A stretch of DNA of 64,000 nt, from contig FJUW01000092.1 in NCBI GenBank assembly GCA_900074885.1, positions 1 to 64,000 on the forward strand, written 5' to 3'. Below are positions 50,048-61,380 of the stretch, one piece after another; the stretch's first letter is position 1; the number at the start of each line of letters is the position of its first letter. The translations under genes were made by a program, and so were the position numbers. The notes under the pieces are model-generated. The model was not told where the DNA came from and searched no databases. It was given only the letters and a program-made list of their open reading frames with translations. Origin of the DNA: Rhynchosporium graminicola (lineage: Eukaryota > Ascomycota > Leotiomycetes > Helotiales > Ploettnerulaceae).

Positions 50048-51345
50048 CTTCGTACATGGCCTTTTAAATGTAGACTTGCAGGGGTATAAGCAAGGGTATA
50101 GTCTCTAGAAGATTCCACTCTTTATAGGCATTCTAGCTAATAACTACTTAATACTTCTCACGCTGCCCTACTATAGGAATTACTACTATAGGATCCTTAA
50201 TTCATTATGGAGTAAATATACTACTCAGTGCTAACGCCGAAAACACCACGAAAATAATATACCCGAGACGACTGTCTACGAATTGAGACTCTCTTCTTTT
50301 AAGCTAATTTCTCGCAAGCTCAAATTGCTCTTCAATTGAATCTTACTCCTCGATAAGTTAGTTATACTCTTACTTACTAGCTAACTCCTTAAAAATAAAG
50401 ATATAGTCGACTACCTGCTCTTAATATACCTTAACGAAAGCACCTTATCGAGTGGGTTACCTCTTCAAGTGAAAATCGGCGTACTCAGTGGGCAGATATA
50501 CTAGTGATACTCGGATAGAATTATAGAGAGAAAGCAATTCGAGTAGCCTTTCAAAAGAAAGGCTTCGTTCGGTGAATTACAAGGCGAAAGCCCCCTTTAA
50601 TAGTATAATACCGACTCGATAGGCTCAATTAGGCTTAGGAATACCTATTTTAGACTGACGAAAAGTAGTCGAACGTCCATTAGAGTAACAAGACCTGAGC
50701 TGACCCCGGGAGGTATATAAAAGCGTAGGTTACTCGAAGGAAAGGAGAAGAGGAGGTATATCATCGAGACTGTATCGAAGAGAGATATCAGAGGAAGATA
50801 GGGTGGATATTTTGGGGTTCGATAAGCGGTAAATACGGGAGGTATCGAGGTCTCTTTTAGGAGAAGGACTAGGAGATAATAAATAAAAGCTCTTACTCGG
50901 GGATAACTATTCCAGTAGTTCAAGATATTCTCGAGTAATATCCCGAGCTTATATTTCAGTAAGATAACGCAAAAGGGCACTCCTCGAAGTATACGAAGTT
51001 AGTCTTAGAAGCTATTAGAATTACTCCTATCTTCTGGCCTGCGAACTCTCCTGATTTGAACCCTATCGAGACAATTTGGGACCTTATGAAAGACTACTTT
51101 TAAGATAAGTTACCTATAGTCTATAGGTCTTATAAGCGATTTCGAGAGGCAATTCAAGAGGCATGGGAGTTAATTACATAGGCTACTATTCAAGAGATTA
51201 TTCGGGAAAGAGGTAATAGATATATCGCAGTGATTCTAGCTAAGGGTAGCTATACAAAATACTAGGGGTTTTATTAAAAGCAGCATTGCTAGGCATTTAG
51301 TACGTATTGACGCTGAAATCTACATTTAATCGGCCATGTACGAAG
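50048..51345 (+). mobile_element. Tc1/mariner-type DNA transposon with 27-bp inverted repeats
   Basis: Terminal inverted repeats at 50,048-50,074 (CTTCGTACATGGCC...) and 51,319-51,345 match at 25 of 27 positions. TA dinucleotides flank both ends (50,046-50,047 and 51,346-51,347), the target duplication typical of Tc1/mariner elements. The 1.3-kb size fits the family. The element carries one degraded transposase. Confidence 0.85.
50370..51267 (+). pseudogene. Tc1/mariner (DDE_3) transposase, inactivated
   Basis: Plus strand. Near 50,530-50,610 a helix-turn-helix-like stretch reads AIRVAFQKKGFV followed by a KPP motif. After frame damage, about 50,940-51,020 has IFQ*DNAKGHSSKYTKLVLE, containing the second catalytic Asp (QDNAKGH). 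51,030-51,080 has FWPANSPDLNPIETIWD, the conserved block holding the third catalytic acid (Glu of NPIE). The frame ends with AKGSYTKY and TAG at about 51,265. In-frame TAA/TAG codons and frameshifts disable it. The minus-strand open frame at 50,645-50,980 is its shadow. Confidence 0.8.
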
Positions 51346-51748
51346 TACACACCCTCAACTTAAGAGCGGCCGATCTAAACGTTTAAACGAACGATCTGTT
51401 GTGTGTCGCAGAAATCTCAAACCAGAGCCTAGGCGTGTCAGTGCATCATCAGCCGAAGTCTATTATATTGTATGTGGCATGGAGCTGTACGATGTAGATG
51501 GTCCAAAGCGGCTGAATGTAGCAAACTATAAATCTCGGAAACCCTTGTCCACTACCCACATGAGGTCCACGTTTCGTTTAATTTAGCGTTTGAACCGAGA
51601 GAGGGTATTGCTCGGTGCGGTGAGGGGCGTCAATAGTAGCAACCCAGTCCAACGCCAGAGGAAGTCTGCCTCTCGCTATACATAACCTTTGCCTAGCCCG
51701 TCTGTCTTTCCCAACACAAGAGCAGAAGTAGCACACGGTAACATAGTC
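51346..51748. other. Upstream region of the GFA gene, no feature recognised
   Basis: Balanced base composition and no RIP signature. An open frame at 51,401-51,586 lacks an ATG start and any motif. It presumably holds the promoter and 5' leader of the next gene, but no motif stands out. Confidence 0.5.
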
Positions 51749-52346
51749 ATGGTTGTTAATACAGTAAAAGCTACTACGGGTGGCTGCCACTGCGGGCAAG
51801 TGCGGTATAAGCTCGACGCCGGTTCCGAACCTATGTTCGGCCTCATTTGCCACTGCAGTAACTGCAAGAAATTGAGTGGATCGCAGATGATGTGCGCAAG
51901 CGTGTATAGCAAATCTGTAAGTCATGTCTGCACCCAACTCAACGTTGTGCAGAAACTGTCCTTTGAGTGTTAACGCGCGCGACCCAGCATTTTACAGTCA
52001 ACAAGGGCGAGCCCGCACAATACGCGGACACACAGACGGACTCCGGCAAGCCGGCTACTCGCTACTTCTGCCCAAAATGTGGAAGTCAGCTTTACTGCAC
52101 GATGGCTTTCAACGAGAAGCTCGTCATTGTGTTTTCGGGATCTCTAGATGAAGAGTTTAGTCGAAAGTGGAAGCCGAACAAAGGTAAAATGCGTCGAGCG
52201 ACTCTCGATAGTCAAGGGAATAGTCTGTTAACTTCTTGGACACAGAGCAATACCTTTGTAGGAAAACAGACTCACTGCCAGACTTTCGTATAGTTGAGAA
52301 AGCCGGTCTCCCGATGAAACATCGAAAGGGACCGTTTGGGTTCTAG
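51749..52346 (+). CDS. GFA-domain zinc protein (glutathione-dependent formaldehyde-activating / CENP-V family)
   Basis: Predicted join of 51,749-51,916, 51,988-52,183 and 52,246-52,346, giving 154 residues. Both introns (71 and 62 bp) start GTAAG/GTAAA, and GTTAAC branch-like sites precede the acceptors. The first acceptor is set at CCCAG (51,987) because the later TTTACAG would break the frame. The protein has the complete set of GFA zinc cysteines: C13-x-C15 (GGCHCGQVRY), C34, C36 and C39 (ICHCSNCKKLSGS) and C84/C87 (FCPKCGSQ). The family binds zinc; the original member was linked to S-hydroxymethylglutathione formation, but most fungal members have no known substrate. The start ATG follows an in-frame upstream stretch without ATG. 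Length is normal for the family and the gene appears intact. Confidence 0.85.
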
Positions 52347-52657
52347 GCTTGTGGATGTATCGATTTTCCACCTGGGTCAGGGAGGGTGTCTGAGAAAAAG
52401 AGTCTAGCATCGTCATTTGTTAATGTGGATAGTATAAATGAAACAGAACGCATGTAAAGCTTCCTCGTCTCATTATTTCAAACCCTTGTTACGTTAAGTG
52501 GCGTAAGTGACGGTACTCGAATGGATAACATTGTCGACGATACCATGGCCTGTGACGCCGTCCATACAAATTTCATCTTAGGTTCTCATGTGGCCTTCAG
52601 CGCCGAGCTTATTAACGTGAGTTGTGGAGGTCGTTGTTTGCTCTCTATAACGTGTAA
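52347..52657. other. Convergent intergenic region
   Basis: About 310 bp between the 3' ends of the GFA gene (+) and the NMO gene (-). It presumably carries both terminators. Short open frames on both strands lack family features. Confidence 0.6.
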
Positions 52658-53757
52658 TCATAGCTTACTAGCAGGCACAATGAGAGCGGACGCCTTGTTT
52701 AATGTATCCTCTGCCTCGCACTCGATTCTCTTCACCAAAACATCGCAGCTAGGAATATCATGAATGAGCCCAATGACCTGGCCAGCTGTCCAAACCTGCA
52801 AATTTGTAAGTAATAGTCGAATACGAGCTTTCGGACTTACACCGTAATCAGGGTCTCCATTGATAAAAACCTCCCGGCCCCTCTTACCGCTTAAATACGG
52901 TGCTATCTCTTCAAAATCTCCCGTAACACTCTCCCTCTCGATTACAATAGCGGCTGCTGTCACTTTGTTCTTGTACAGACGACTAGTGTTCTTCCACCTT
53001 CGGAGGACCAACTCAGTATCTGTCTCTTGAGCTTTGACAATTTCCTCCTTGATTCTCAAGTGGATAGGCGCCTCGATGGTACACATGAATCGAGTTCCCA
53101 TATTGATACCTTCCGCTCCTAAACTTAAGGCAGCTGCAAGTCCTTGCCCGTCTGCGAAGCCTCCAGAAGCGATGAAGGGAACCTTAAGAGATTGGCGAGC
53201 TCGACTTAGGAGAATGAAGTTTGTGATGTCTGTTTCGCCAACGTGTCCTGCACATTCGAAGCCATCGATACTCAAGAAATCAACACCGAGTTTGGCTGCA
53301 CTTTGTGCATGGCGGATGGTTGTACATTTATGTAGAACAATGATACCAGCGGCCTTTAATTTTTTGATGATTGACCCGGGATTGTTACCTGCAGTTTCGA
53401 CAATTTTGATCCCCTCATCAATAGACACTTGTGTGTATGCGCTGTAGTCAGGAGCCTGCATAGATGGCAGAAGTGTGATATTGACACCGAATGGCTTGTT
53501 GGTCATATTCTTGCATTTTCGAATTTCTTTTCGTAGGTCTTCTGGGGTAGGCTGAGTCAGGGCAGTGAGGATACCGAGTCCACCGGCGTTACTGACGGCT
53601 GATGCGAGTTCAGCATATCCAACCCACTGCATACCGCCCTGGACAACGGGAACTGTGAAAGAAGAAATGTTCAGTCTCTTTATATAGAATGTTGGAAGTT
53701 CAATGGGAGCTTACCTTTGATGCCAAGGGCACTTGTCAGCTTGGTGTTGAACGGCAT
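52658..53757 (-). CDS. Nitronate monooxygenase-like flavoprotein (2-nitropropane dioxygenase family)
   Basis: Predicted minus-strand join of 53,757-53,715, 53,652-52,841 and 52,795-52,658, giving 330 residues. Intron 1 (62 bp) splits the start MPFNTKLTSALGIK from VPVVQGGMQWVG. A 45-bp stretch at 52,840-52,796 is in frame but has GTAAGT and TTGCAG ends; removing it restores the family sequence GDPDYGVWTAGQ. The fold is a TIM-barrel FMN enzyme. Visible features are QGGMQWVG and GGLGILTA (N-terminal FMN contacts), FGVNITLLP, HKCTTIRHA, GFECAGHVGE with the likely catalytic His151, ASGGFADGQG (phosphate binding) and NMGTRFMCT. The family oxidises alkyl nitronates (for example propionate-3-nitronate) with O2; some relatives are enoyl reductases. 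Divergent from the acyl-CoA dehydrogenase. The gene is intact and not RIP-affected. Confidence 0.88.
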
Positions 53758-55344
53758 TTTGTATGATGTTACAGAAAATTGACCCAAAAAAATGACTCAA
53801 GAGATAGTTAAAAAATGTATCATCCTTGTTTTCTTGCTGTCTCCTATGTACTGTCCTAAGTTCGGTTGTCAATGGTCAGCTGGTAGCCGTTTTAGAGCCC
53901 TTGGCCTAAGGCATCATCGTCTGTATCTAGGTTTCACCGAATATCCTTCCTCCTCGTCTGCTGCAATCGCTGCCTGTAATGATTGAAACTAAATGTATCG
54001 AGACCAGGATGGGAAACGTTGTCTTTGTTTACTTTCTAGTGTGCGCCAGCCCGGAGTCTCCCTGCCCCGCTCATTTAATACCCTTGAAGCGCACTACATC
54101 GATACCAATAGCATATCACTGGCAAGCACCCTGATCAAATGCCATCGCAGCGGCCATCCCCCAGTACATCACTGCTTCCTATCAAGGATGACAGCTGCGA
54201 CAAGAGAGAAAGAGCGCGTTACTCATCGTTAGCTACCTCGTTCCCTTTCTTCCTGTATGGGATCAGAAGAGGAGAATTCTGCGGAGAATAAGCGGATGAT
54301 TCTAGAGCGACTCCTTGCCGGACGATGGACAAAGTTCGTCCAAACTTGGTCGAGAGTCAGCTCCTGCCATACTTGTAACAAGGGGGCAAAGAATGTTCAA
54401 TTCTAGGCGATGAGTTCTAGATATTCTGTGACTATTTTCCCTAGTATACTATATAGTATTGCTTTATAATTGGGTAACAGCCCTTGTAAGGACTCCCTGT
54501 AGTAGAAACTTGTAGAATAACGCACAGACTCTACTTCGTACATTATTTTCCACATGTACCAAGTATGCAGGGATGTTAAATCTACGTTTATTTGGCCATG
54601 TACGAAGTACGAGTACTTCACCGCTAGAAGGGGGTTTGTAGTGGGTCAAAGGGCCTTTATGGGCATATGTGGGTAGTGAACCAAGGGTGTTTAACAATTC
54701 AATTTCGTTCTTTGAGTCTCGAAAACTGTAATATATTACAGCCTCGAGTATCTTCTAAACCCATTCTAAACTCCGTATATGATCATATCTTGGCCAGTGC
54801 ACTGGTTCTATCAGGGGCTCTTGACCACTCATATGGAGTATTCAAGTCGCTGACCTACAACTGTCCTTTGGACAGAGGGGATAGCATACAGACAATGAAG
54901 GTTTGAAATCTTAGCAAAAGAGGAAGGAACCTCGAAGATCATAAGATTATCGATATCATTCGAATCGTAAAGGATAAAACTGCCGGTTATACGGAGTACG
55001 GAAGTGATTGAAAAGTCAGTGCCCTCTAAGGATTATACCTTTTGTAATAGAGTCATCAAACCCCTGCGAATCGTATTAACAATACTCAACCGCGCTACCT
55101 TCGTAAAGAAGTGGTTCAATAAAATCCACAGCTTTCTTATGAATAGAGTTCACTTACAAGTAGTGTCGCCTTGGAAATGAAAGCTGCCTTGCATGTAAAA
55201 GTTGTCTCGCAAGTAAGGTTCTCTCAGAGTTTCCTCGCAAGATTACTAGGAACCTGAGAGTCGCCTATAACAGATTCCAATCCTCGCAACGCTGCTACTT
55301 GCACTGACAACACAGAGAAGCCCGCTGCTTGTCACATTCCCCTC
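53758..55344. other. Divergent promoter region between NMO and ACAD, with transposon relic
   Basis: About 1.6 kb between the start codons of two divergent genes. The middle (about 54,410-54,607) is a Tc1/mariner deletion relic. The remaining sequence has gene-like base composition. Open frames at 53,792-53,986, 53,993-54,232 and 54,667-54,906 show no recognisable domain. Shared upstream elements are plausible but no motif is evident. Confidence 0.55.
54412..54607 (-). mobile_element. Deleted Tc1/mariner relative (MITE-like relic)
   Basis: 54,581-54,607 is a terminal inverted repeat of the same family as the element at 50,048 (minus CTTCGTACATGGCC.., GTAGA end), followed by TA. On the minus strand, about 54,480-54,425, the sequence resembles the transposase 3' end (reading GCYPIIKQYYIVY then TAG, parallel to NRYIAVILAKGSYTKY of the larger element). 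Most of the element is deleted and the second inverted repeat is not found. Confidence 0.6.
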
Positions 55345-56909
55345 ATGGCTGAATTCTTCGGGTCTACGACGCCTTTTGCAGAGCCCCTCTGGTATTCGCG
55401 TCCGGGAAGTTCTAACTACGGAGATTCGCACCGAAGGTTAAGGGACGAGGTCCGTCGCTACGTTAACAATGAAATCAAGCCATTTTACTCTCAATGGGAG
55501 GCAATGGGCTCGATCCCAGTAACGGTGCGAACGACCTCCCTTCTTACTCACTAGCAGCTAACTTTCGATAGGTACTAAAGCGACATTCTAAACTGGGCTA
55601 TACAGCTATTCTACTAGGCCCGTCGGCCGTGAGCATGTACCATGATGCAGATTTCATGCTGCCGGGTAATATACCTCCGCAGGAGTGGGACAGCTTCCAC
55701 AATCTCATCGCTACCGATGAAATAGCGCGCTGTGGCTCTTTAGGGGTCATATGGGCTTTAGGGTGTGGTAATATGATCGGTTGTACCCCTATTGTTTACC
55801 ATGGGAACGAGGAACAGAAATCAAAATGGCTGCCATCTGTACTTCGGCATGAAATCAGCTTCTGTCAAGGAATTACGGAGCCTTGTGGTAATTTAGACCT
55901 TTTCAAAACTCATAGTACTCAAGTTGACGAGGCTTTGTATCGTGATTAGCTGGATCCGATGTTGCTAGCATCTCAATGAAAGCTGAAAGAAGAGGCGAGG
56001 TGTTCGTAATTAACGGCATTAAAGACTGGGTAACTAATGGCATGGATGCTGATTTCTGTACCGCTGCTGTTCGGACTGATGATGGTGGTGCTGCCGGCAT
56101 TTCCGTTATAGTGATTCCCCTCAACGTGCATGGAGTTTCTCGAACCGATATTCCTCGATCTGGCGTTGCTCTAGGCGGTACGTTATCTCACGTAGAGGAT
56201 CTTATTGGGTTGACTTCACGACCCCATTGACTGACTCCTAACAGGAGTTGCTACTCTCACATTCAAGGATGTGGAAGTGCCTGTTAGTAACATCATCGGG
56301 GTACTGAATGAAGGCTTCAAGCTTATCATGGCGGGTAAGTATTACTCAGTCCGATTGTTTCAACACAGACCAGTGCACTGAGTGGCAATGTTCCGAAATG
56401 CAGGTTTCAATCAACAGCGGCTCTGGATAGCTGGGAACTGTTTGCGTCTCGCTCGTGTGTGTCTTGAAGATGCTTACAAGTATGCCCTTACACGCCAGAC
56501 ATTTGGAAGACCTTTAATCGAGCGCCAGACGATTAAGCTCAAATTCTCTAATATCGGCATGCAAATAGTCAGTACATATGCTTTGCTCGAGTCTGTTATG
56601 CAAATCCGAAAGAGTGCGGCTATAGCAGCCGCAAACGGTAATTGCAACGGTTCGAACATCGGCGGCTTGTGCGCCCTGACCAAGGTCAGCGCTGCAAGAG
56701 CGACCGAGTTGTCAGTACGAGAATGCCAGCAAATCATGGGTGCAGCAGGATATGCCAAACATGGCCCGGGAGCTCGCATTGAGCAGATAAGCCGGGATGT
56801 AAGAGTGTTGGTCATTGGCGGAGGCAGTGACGAAATACTGAGTGAAATGAGTCTCTCTCAGGAGAGAAAGGATTTGGAGAAGATCAGCTCGCTCCATTTC
56901 CATATTTAA
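55345..56909 (+). CDS. Acyl-CoA dehydrogenase, FAD-dependent
   Basis: Predicted join of 55,345-55,518, 55,572-55,887, 55,950-56,177, 56,245-56,334 and 56,404-56,909: 437 residues, the normal family length. All four introns (53-69 bp) begin GTAA or GTAC and end in AG, and each restores the family sequence. Domains in order: helical N-domain (SHRRLRDEVRRYVNNEIKPF); beta domain with the FAD/substrate motif CQGITEPCAGSDVAS (spliced across intron 2) and KDWVTNGMDADFCTAAVRT; C-terminal helical domain with FNQQRLWIAGNCLRLARVC, TRQTFGRPL, ECQQIMGAAGYAKHGPGARI and SRDVRVLVIGGGSDEI. The enzyme dehydrogenates an acyl-CoA at C2-C3, passing electrons to ETF. Chain-length preference cannot be read from sequence. 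No clear mitochondrial leader or PTS1 (C-terminus FHI). It is intact and diverges from the NMO gene. Confidence 0.9.
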
Positions 56910-57114
56910 TGCGAGGCTTTTTGAAGTAAATTAGAAGAATTTCGAAGGTAGTCGGCAGGGACGGAAGAGAATGAAGGTGACAGATGAAGAGGAGGCCGGC
57001 GGAAAGCGGACTGGAATTTTTTCGTGTACGGATGGATGAAAGATGGCTAGATAGATCAAATGGATAGATAGCCGCTGTGACAGGTTATACCCGTTAGTAT
57101 GCTTGACAACCTCT
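56910..57114. terminator. ACAD 3' flank and right boundary of the gene island
   Basis: About 200 bp of balanced composition after the stop codon, presumably containing the 3' UTR and poly(A) signals (no canonical AATAAA seen). At about 57,115 it changes abruptly into RIP-degraded retrotransposon. Confidence 0.4.
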
Positions 57115-57590
57115 AATCTTAGTGAAAGGAGGACGAAGCTTCTTAGGATTTATGAACTTCTATCAGATATTTATTAAGAACTATTTCATATTTATATTAC
57201 TATTAATATAGCTAAGTTATAAGAAGTAGCTATATTAGTAGAATAATACTATAGTTTAAGCTTTTGAGAAGTTAAAGGATATATTTACTATTAGACTTGT
57301 ATCAGCGTAGTTTAACCCGGACTAATGAACGATATCGAAACGTATTCTTCTAGATAAGCAATAGAAGAAGTACTTATGCAATTCGACGACCGGAGATACC
57401 TACGACCTTATGTATTCTTCTCGAAGAAAAACGCTCTAGCTAAATATAACTACGAAATCTATAATAAGAAGATATTATCAATTATATATTACTTTAAGAA
57501 GTAGTAATATAAATTGAAAAGCGTATAGAAACTTTATATTCGTACTAATTATTAAGAACCATGAATCTTTTATAATAGCATAATAGTATA
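57115..57590 (+). pseudogene. Ty3/gypsy reverse transcriptase/RNase H fragment
   Basis: Plus strand. SFLGFMNFYQIFIKNY is the connection region typical of gypsy pol. It is followed, after a frame shift, by RNase H sequence (ETYSSR*AIEEVLMQFDD, LRPYVFFSKKNALAKYNYEI). Stops are TAG/TAA and the fragment has no LTR or other domains. It abuts the end of the gene island directly. Confidence 0.75.
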
Positions 57591-57785
57591 CCGTTCTTGG
57601 TTCTGATTAGTACGCGGGGTGTAGGCTCGTCGATAGTATTAGCTATAAAGTAAAGTAAATAAGAAGTTCGGTTCTTAATTAGAATTAAGATATTATAAGT
57701 AGGTATTAATTACCATATGAATTTAAGCACGAAGCTCCTATCTAATAGTAGACGTGCTAGTCTTATATAGAACTTTCGTTCTCTT

Positions 57786-57870
57786 AGGAGTCCTCTAAAT
57801 AGGAGTCCTCTATATTTGAAGTCCTCTATATTAGAGTCCTCTAAATAGAAGTTCTCTAAATAGGAGTCCG
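57786..57870. repeat. Short tandem repeat of AGGAGTCCTCTAAAT
   Basis: About six units of 14-16 bp around the palindrome-like core AGGAGTCCTCT / AGAGTCCTCT, followed by a related GGAGTCCGACTCCT. It lies in non-coding sequence between two gypsy fragments. Confidence 0.7.
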
Positions 57871-57899
57871 ACTCCTACCTCTAGACTCCTACTAAGCTA

Positions 57900-60800
57900 G
57901 AATCTATCATGTGACTCTAGCCTAAGGAATCCTAGCTAGCTAACTATTTCTATAATTACTACTAAATATAGTAAATTAATTCTTAGGTTACCTGTTTATA
58001 CTAGCTTAGGCAATCTAAGTAGTATACGTAACCTTAGAACATAATACTATCTCCTTCCTATATTAGTATAATCCTTATACTACTATATTATAAGAGATGA
58101 TAACCTTTAAGTCAATTCTTCTCTTTTATTAATCCTAATATATTATCCCTTTACTATAAGAAATTAAAAGAGCGTATTACGCTTATAGTATATATAGAAA
58201 AGGTAAATCGCTTAGTATAATCCTATATCTTCTATCGAATATAATATCGCACTTATTACCTAGATTTTAAAGAATCTATTTATTATTCTAAGTATATTTA
58301 TACTAAGAGATCTTGCGATATAAGTAGTTACTTAGTTATATATCTTCCTCTAAAAGAGGGTTATTATTTTATTTAGTAGCCTAATTAATTCAAATAGCTT
58401 ATCATTCTACTTTCTGATCTTATACTAGATAAATCTATTGACTAGCTACTTTAGCTTCCTAATCCTACTATCGAACTAGTAGGCGTCGAGCGGTCTAGCT
58501 CTAACGAGTTAATATTCGAGTTTCCTTTTGATCCTAATAACCTGATCTAAGTAGATCTAGGTTTTATCGATAGAAATTAGTTAGTAATACTAAATAGTAA
58601 AAGTTTAACTTAAGTTCTTATATATTTTCCGAATATAAGTAGTTTTTCTATTTTACTAAGTATCTAATAATATCTCTCTTATACTAATAGTCTAATAGTT
58701 CCTCTATATCATATTCTATGAGTAGGTTAACTAGTTCAGCGTATATCCTTAAGGCTAATAATACTCTTAGTAATACTTTTTCTAATAAGAATATACAGAA
58801 TATTAAGAATATCTTCTTTGTTAAAACTAATAGCTAGAGTTTATAATTTAAAGGTTCTTTAAATCCTTTGATTTTAAACAGTCTAAGTTTCTTATAGTCT
58901 AGCTTATTACTTAATCTCTATATATTAATATTTTTTCGTAGAAAGTAAACCTTATTCTCTTTCTATAGCGTTAGCTTCTAATTACATTTTTTATTATAGT
59001 AGTAGATATCGTCTCTATTATAAATTGGAATTCTTCTATAAGTTCCTTATAGAGGTCCTAGATATTCCTGACTTAGATATAAGCTATAATATTATCCTTA
59101 ATATTAATATTAAGCTCTCTAAAGGCTATAAGCTCATAATTATAATTTATAAAGAATGATATAACCTTTATTATATTAATAATTAAGCTATTATATATAA
59201 ATTCTATAAGTAATAATAGTTCTATCTAAGTATTCTACTAATAATTAATATAGTAGTATAAATATACCTCGATTATCTAATTTATCCTTTTATTCCCTCT
59301 ATTAGTCTAAGGGTAGAAGACTATAGATAAGTTCCTTTTAATTCCTAAGAAACCTATTAAAGTATTCTAAAACTTCAATTTAAATAACTTATCTCGATTA
59401 AATACTATTTCTTCGTATACTTTATACTTAGAGACTACTTTCTTAAGGTATGCTTGTACTAAATATTCGGCTATAAGAGTAGATAAGACTAGTACTAAGA
59501 TTATATTTCAATAAGTCTTTCTATAATAATGAGTATTATATTATAATTAACTCTTATAACCAGATCCTTCGATAATAGTAATAGCCTTATAAAGTCTTAT
59601 GAAATTGATTTCTAAGAGGTTGAAGGTGTTAGTATTATAATTATCTACTTATAAGATATATATTAGAAAGACTTATTCTTAATATAAGTATTATAATTAG
59701 CTAATAATTTGTTAACTATATATTAGAGTCTTTTTAACTAGTAATTTCTTGAACTCCTGAGATATATTCTTTATATCCTTTAGTATCTATACGCGGGAAG
59801 CTCGTATTATTCTTTAATATATATCTCTATTAAACTTAATAGAAGCTGAACCTTCCTATTAACTTATATGATACTATTTTAATTATATTCCTAGTAATAA
59901 GTTCCTTAGTCTAATCTAACGATAGTCTATCTTTCTTTTGAGTTTCCTTTAAAATATTATACCAAAGACTTTTAATTTCCTACTTAATTATAATAGCTTC
60001 TTAGATATTAGTAACTATATCTCTATTATCTAGCTATTAGAGTAAAGTAATCTACTTATAGTCCTTATTATTCTTATAACTTAGTAATTTACTTAGAGTA
60101 TCTACTCTAGCGTTATCTTTTTCTTATATATACTTAATAATTAAATAAAAAAAAGCGAGTTCCTTGAATTATTAAGCTAATTAACGATTATCCAAAATTT
60201 TAGTAATAATAAAAGTTTAAATATTCATACAGTTAGTGTAGATAATATTAAGGAACTTAGCTTCTTATTAGTATATTTTCTAATATTCAAGTAGTTTAAT
60301 AATCGCTATAAGTTCCTTCTTATAAATAATATAGTTCTATTTAGCTAGAGATATCTTTTCTAAGAAGTAAGCAATTAGATATAGTTATTCTTTATTATCT
60401 CGCTATAAGTATATTATGCTAATATAAGTTTTAGAAGCATCTATTTCTATTATACTTTCTCTCTCTTTATCGAAACTATATAGGATTAGTTCTTTTATGA
60501 ATTCTTGCTTAATTCGCTAGAAGGCCTTCTTATATTAGTAAGATTATATAAAGGGAATACTCTTTCTTATTAAGTTCGTAAGTAGCTTAGTAATATTAGA
60601 ATAGTTTCTAATAAACTATTAGTAGAAATTAGTGAAACTTAATTATAATTATATATCCTTAATATTCTTTAGAGATTCTTATTCCTTTATAACTATAATT
60701 CTCTCTAGATTAATACTTATCTCTCTTAAGTAAATAATATATCTTAAGAAAGTAATTCATTTAATTAAGAATTTATATTTTAATAACTTTAGTTTAAAAT

Positions 60801-61083
60801 CTACCTTATATAGAGCTTCTATAACTTAGGTAATATAACCTTAGTATACTTCGATAGTTTCCGAGTATACTAGGATATTATCTAAGTAATATATAGCAAA
60901 CTTCTTAATAAAATCCTTAAGAATATTAATATTTTCTTTCTAATATATAGCTAATATATTAGTTAAACTAAACAATATTATTATATATTCCTATAGCTCT
61001 AAGGGTAATACGAAAGTAATCTTCTATTTATATCCCTCTTTAGTCCGAATTAAATTAACTATATTTCGTTAACCTAACTTAGT
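57900..61083 (-). pseudogene. Ty3/gypsy pol fragment (reverse transcriptase to integrase)
   Basis: Minus strand, strongly AT-rich. Reverse transcriptase at about 61,080-60,850 (KEGYKQKITF, YLDNILVYSETIE). The connection is near 60,600 (LSFTNFYQQFIRNYSNITKLLTNL). RNase H lies at about 60,480-60,180 (IIEIDASKTYISIIYLQRDN), and integrase-like sequence continues toward about 58,700. Most stops are TAG/TAA. It is bounded at 61,083 by a TGTCACGGGGCGAATAC sequence that looks like an LTR start. A more decayed family than the gypsy element at 31,171-37,034. Confidence 0.75.
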
Positions 61084-61380
61084 ATATATCTGTCACGGGG
61101 CGAATACAAAGTATATAATATAAAAGATCGTTTATATTATAAGGAGAATTAACTAAAGAGAGAAGGGAGAAATAAGAATCTCCCTTCGAAGAAAAGATAA
61201 TACCGCGGCCGCTAGTAGTAAGGGTATTAGAATACGTATAATAATACGTCAGGTGTTAGTATAAACGCCTTAGGTATTAAGTATACTAATAGGTGTAACT
61301 CGTTACGTCAGGTGTTAGTATAAACGCCTTAGGTATTAAGTATACTAATAGGTGTAACTCGTTATATTAGCTCTCTCTTG
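61084..61380 (+). mobile_element. LTR-like sequence with a perfect 59-bp tandem duplication
   Basis: Starts TGTCACGGGGCGAATAC, as many fungal gypsy LTRs do, and holds a GCGGCCGC site at about 61,205. 61,246-61,304 and 61,305-61,363 are identical 59-bp copies (ACGTCAGGTGTTAGTATAAA...). The downstream end of the LTR is not identified. Confidence 0.5.

Noticed and set aside
50645..50980. 111-codon minus-strand open frame
   Set aside because: Antisense to the Tc1/mariner transposase, whose DDE blocks are recognisable on the plus strand.
53034..53447. 137-codon plus-strand frame
   Set aside because: Antisense shadow of the nitronate monooxygenase exon.
54257..54406. 49-residue plus-strand frame with CHTC near its end
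   Set aside because: The single CxxC is insufficient for a Zn2Cys6 domain, and the frame runs up to the transposon relic. It might be a truncated gene start, but there is no support.
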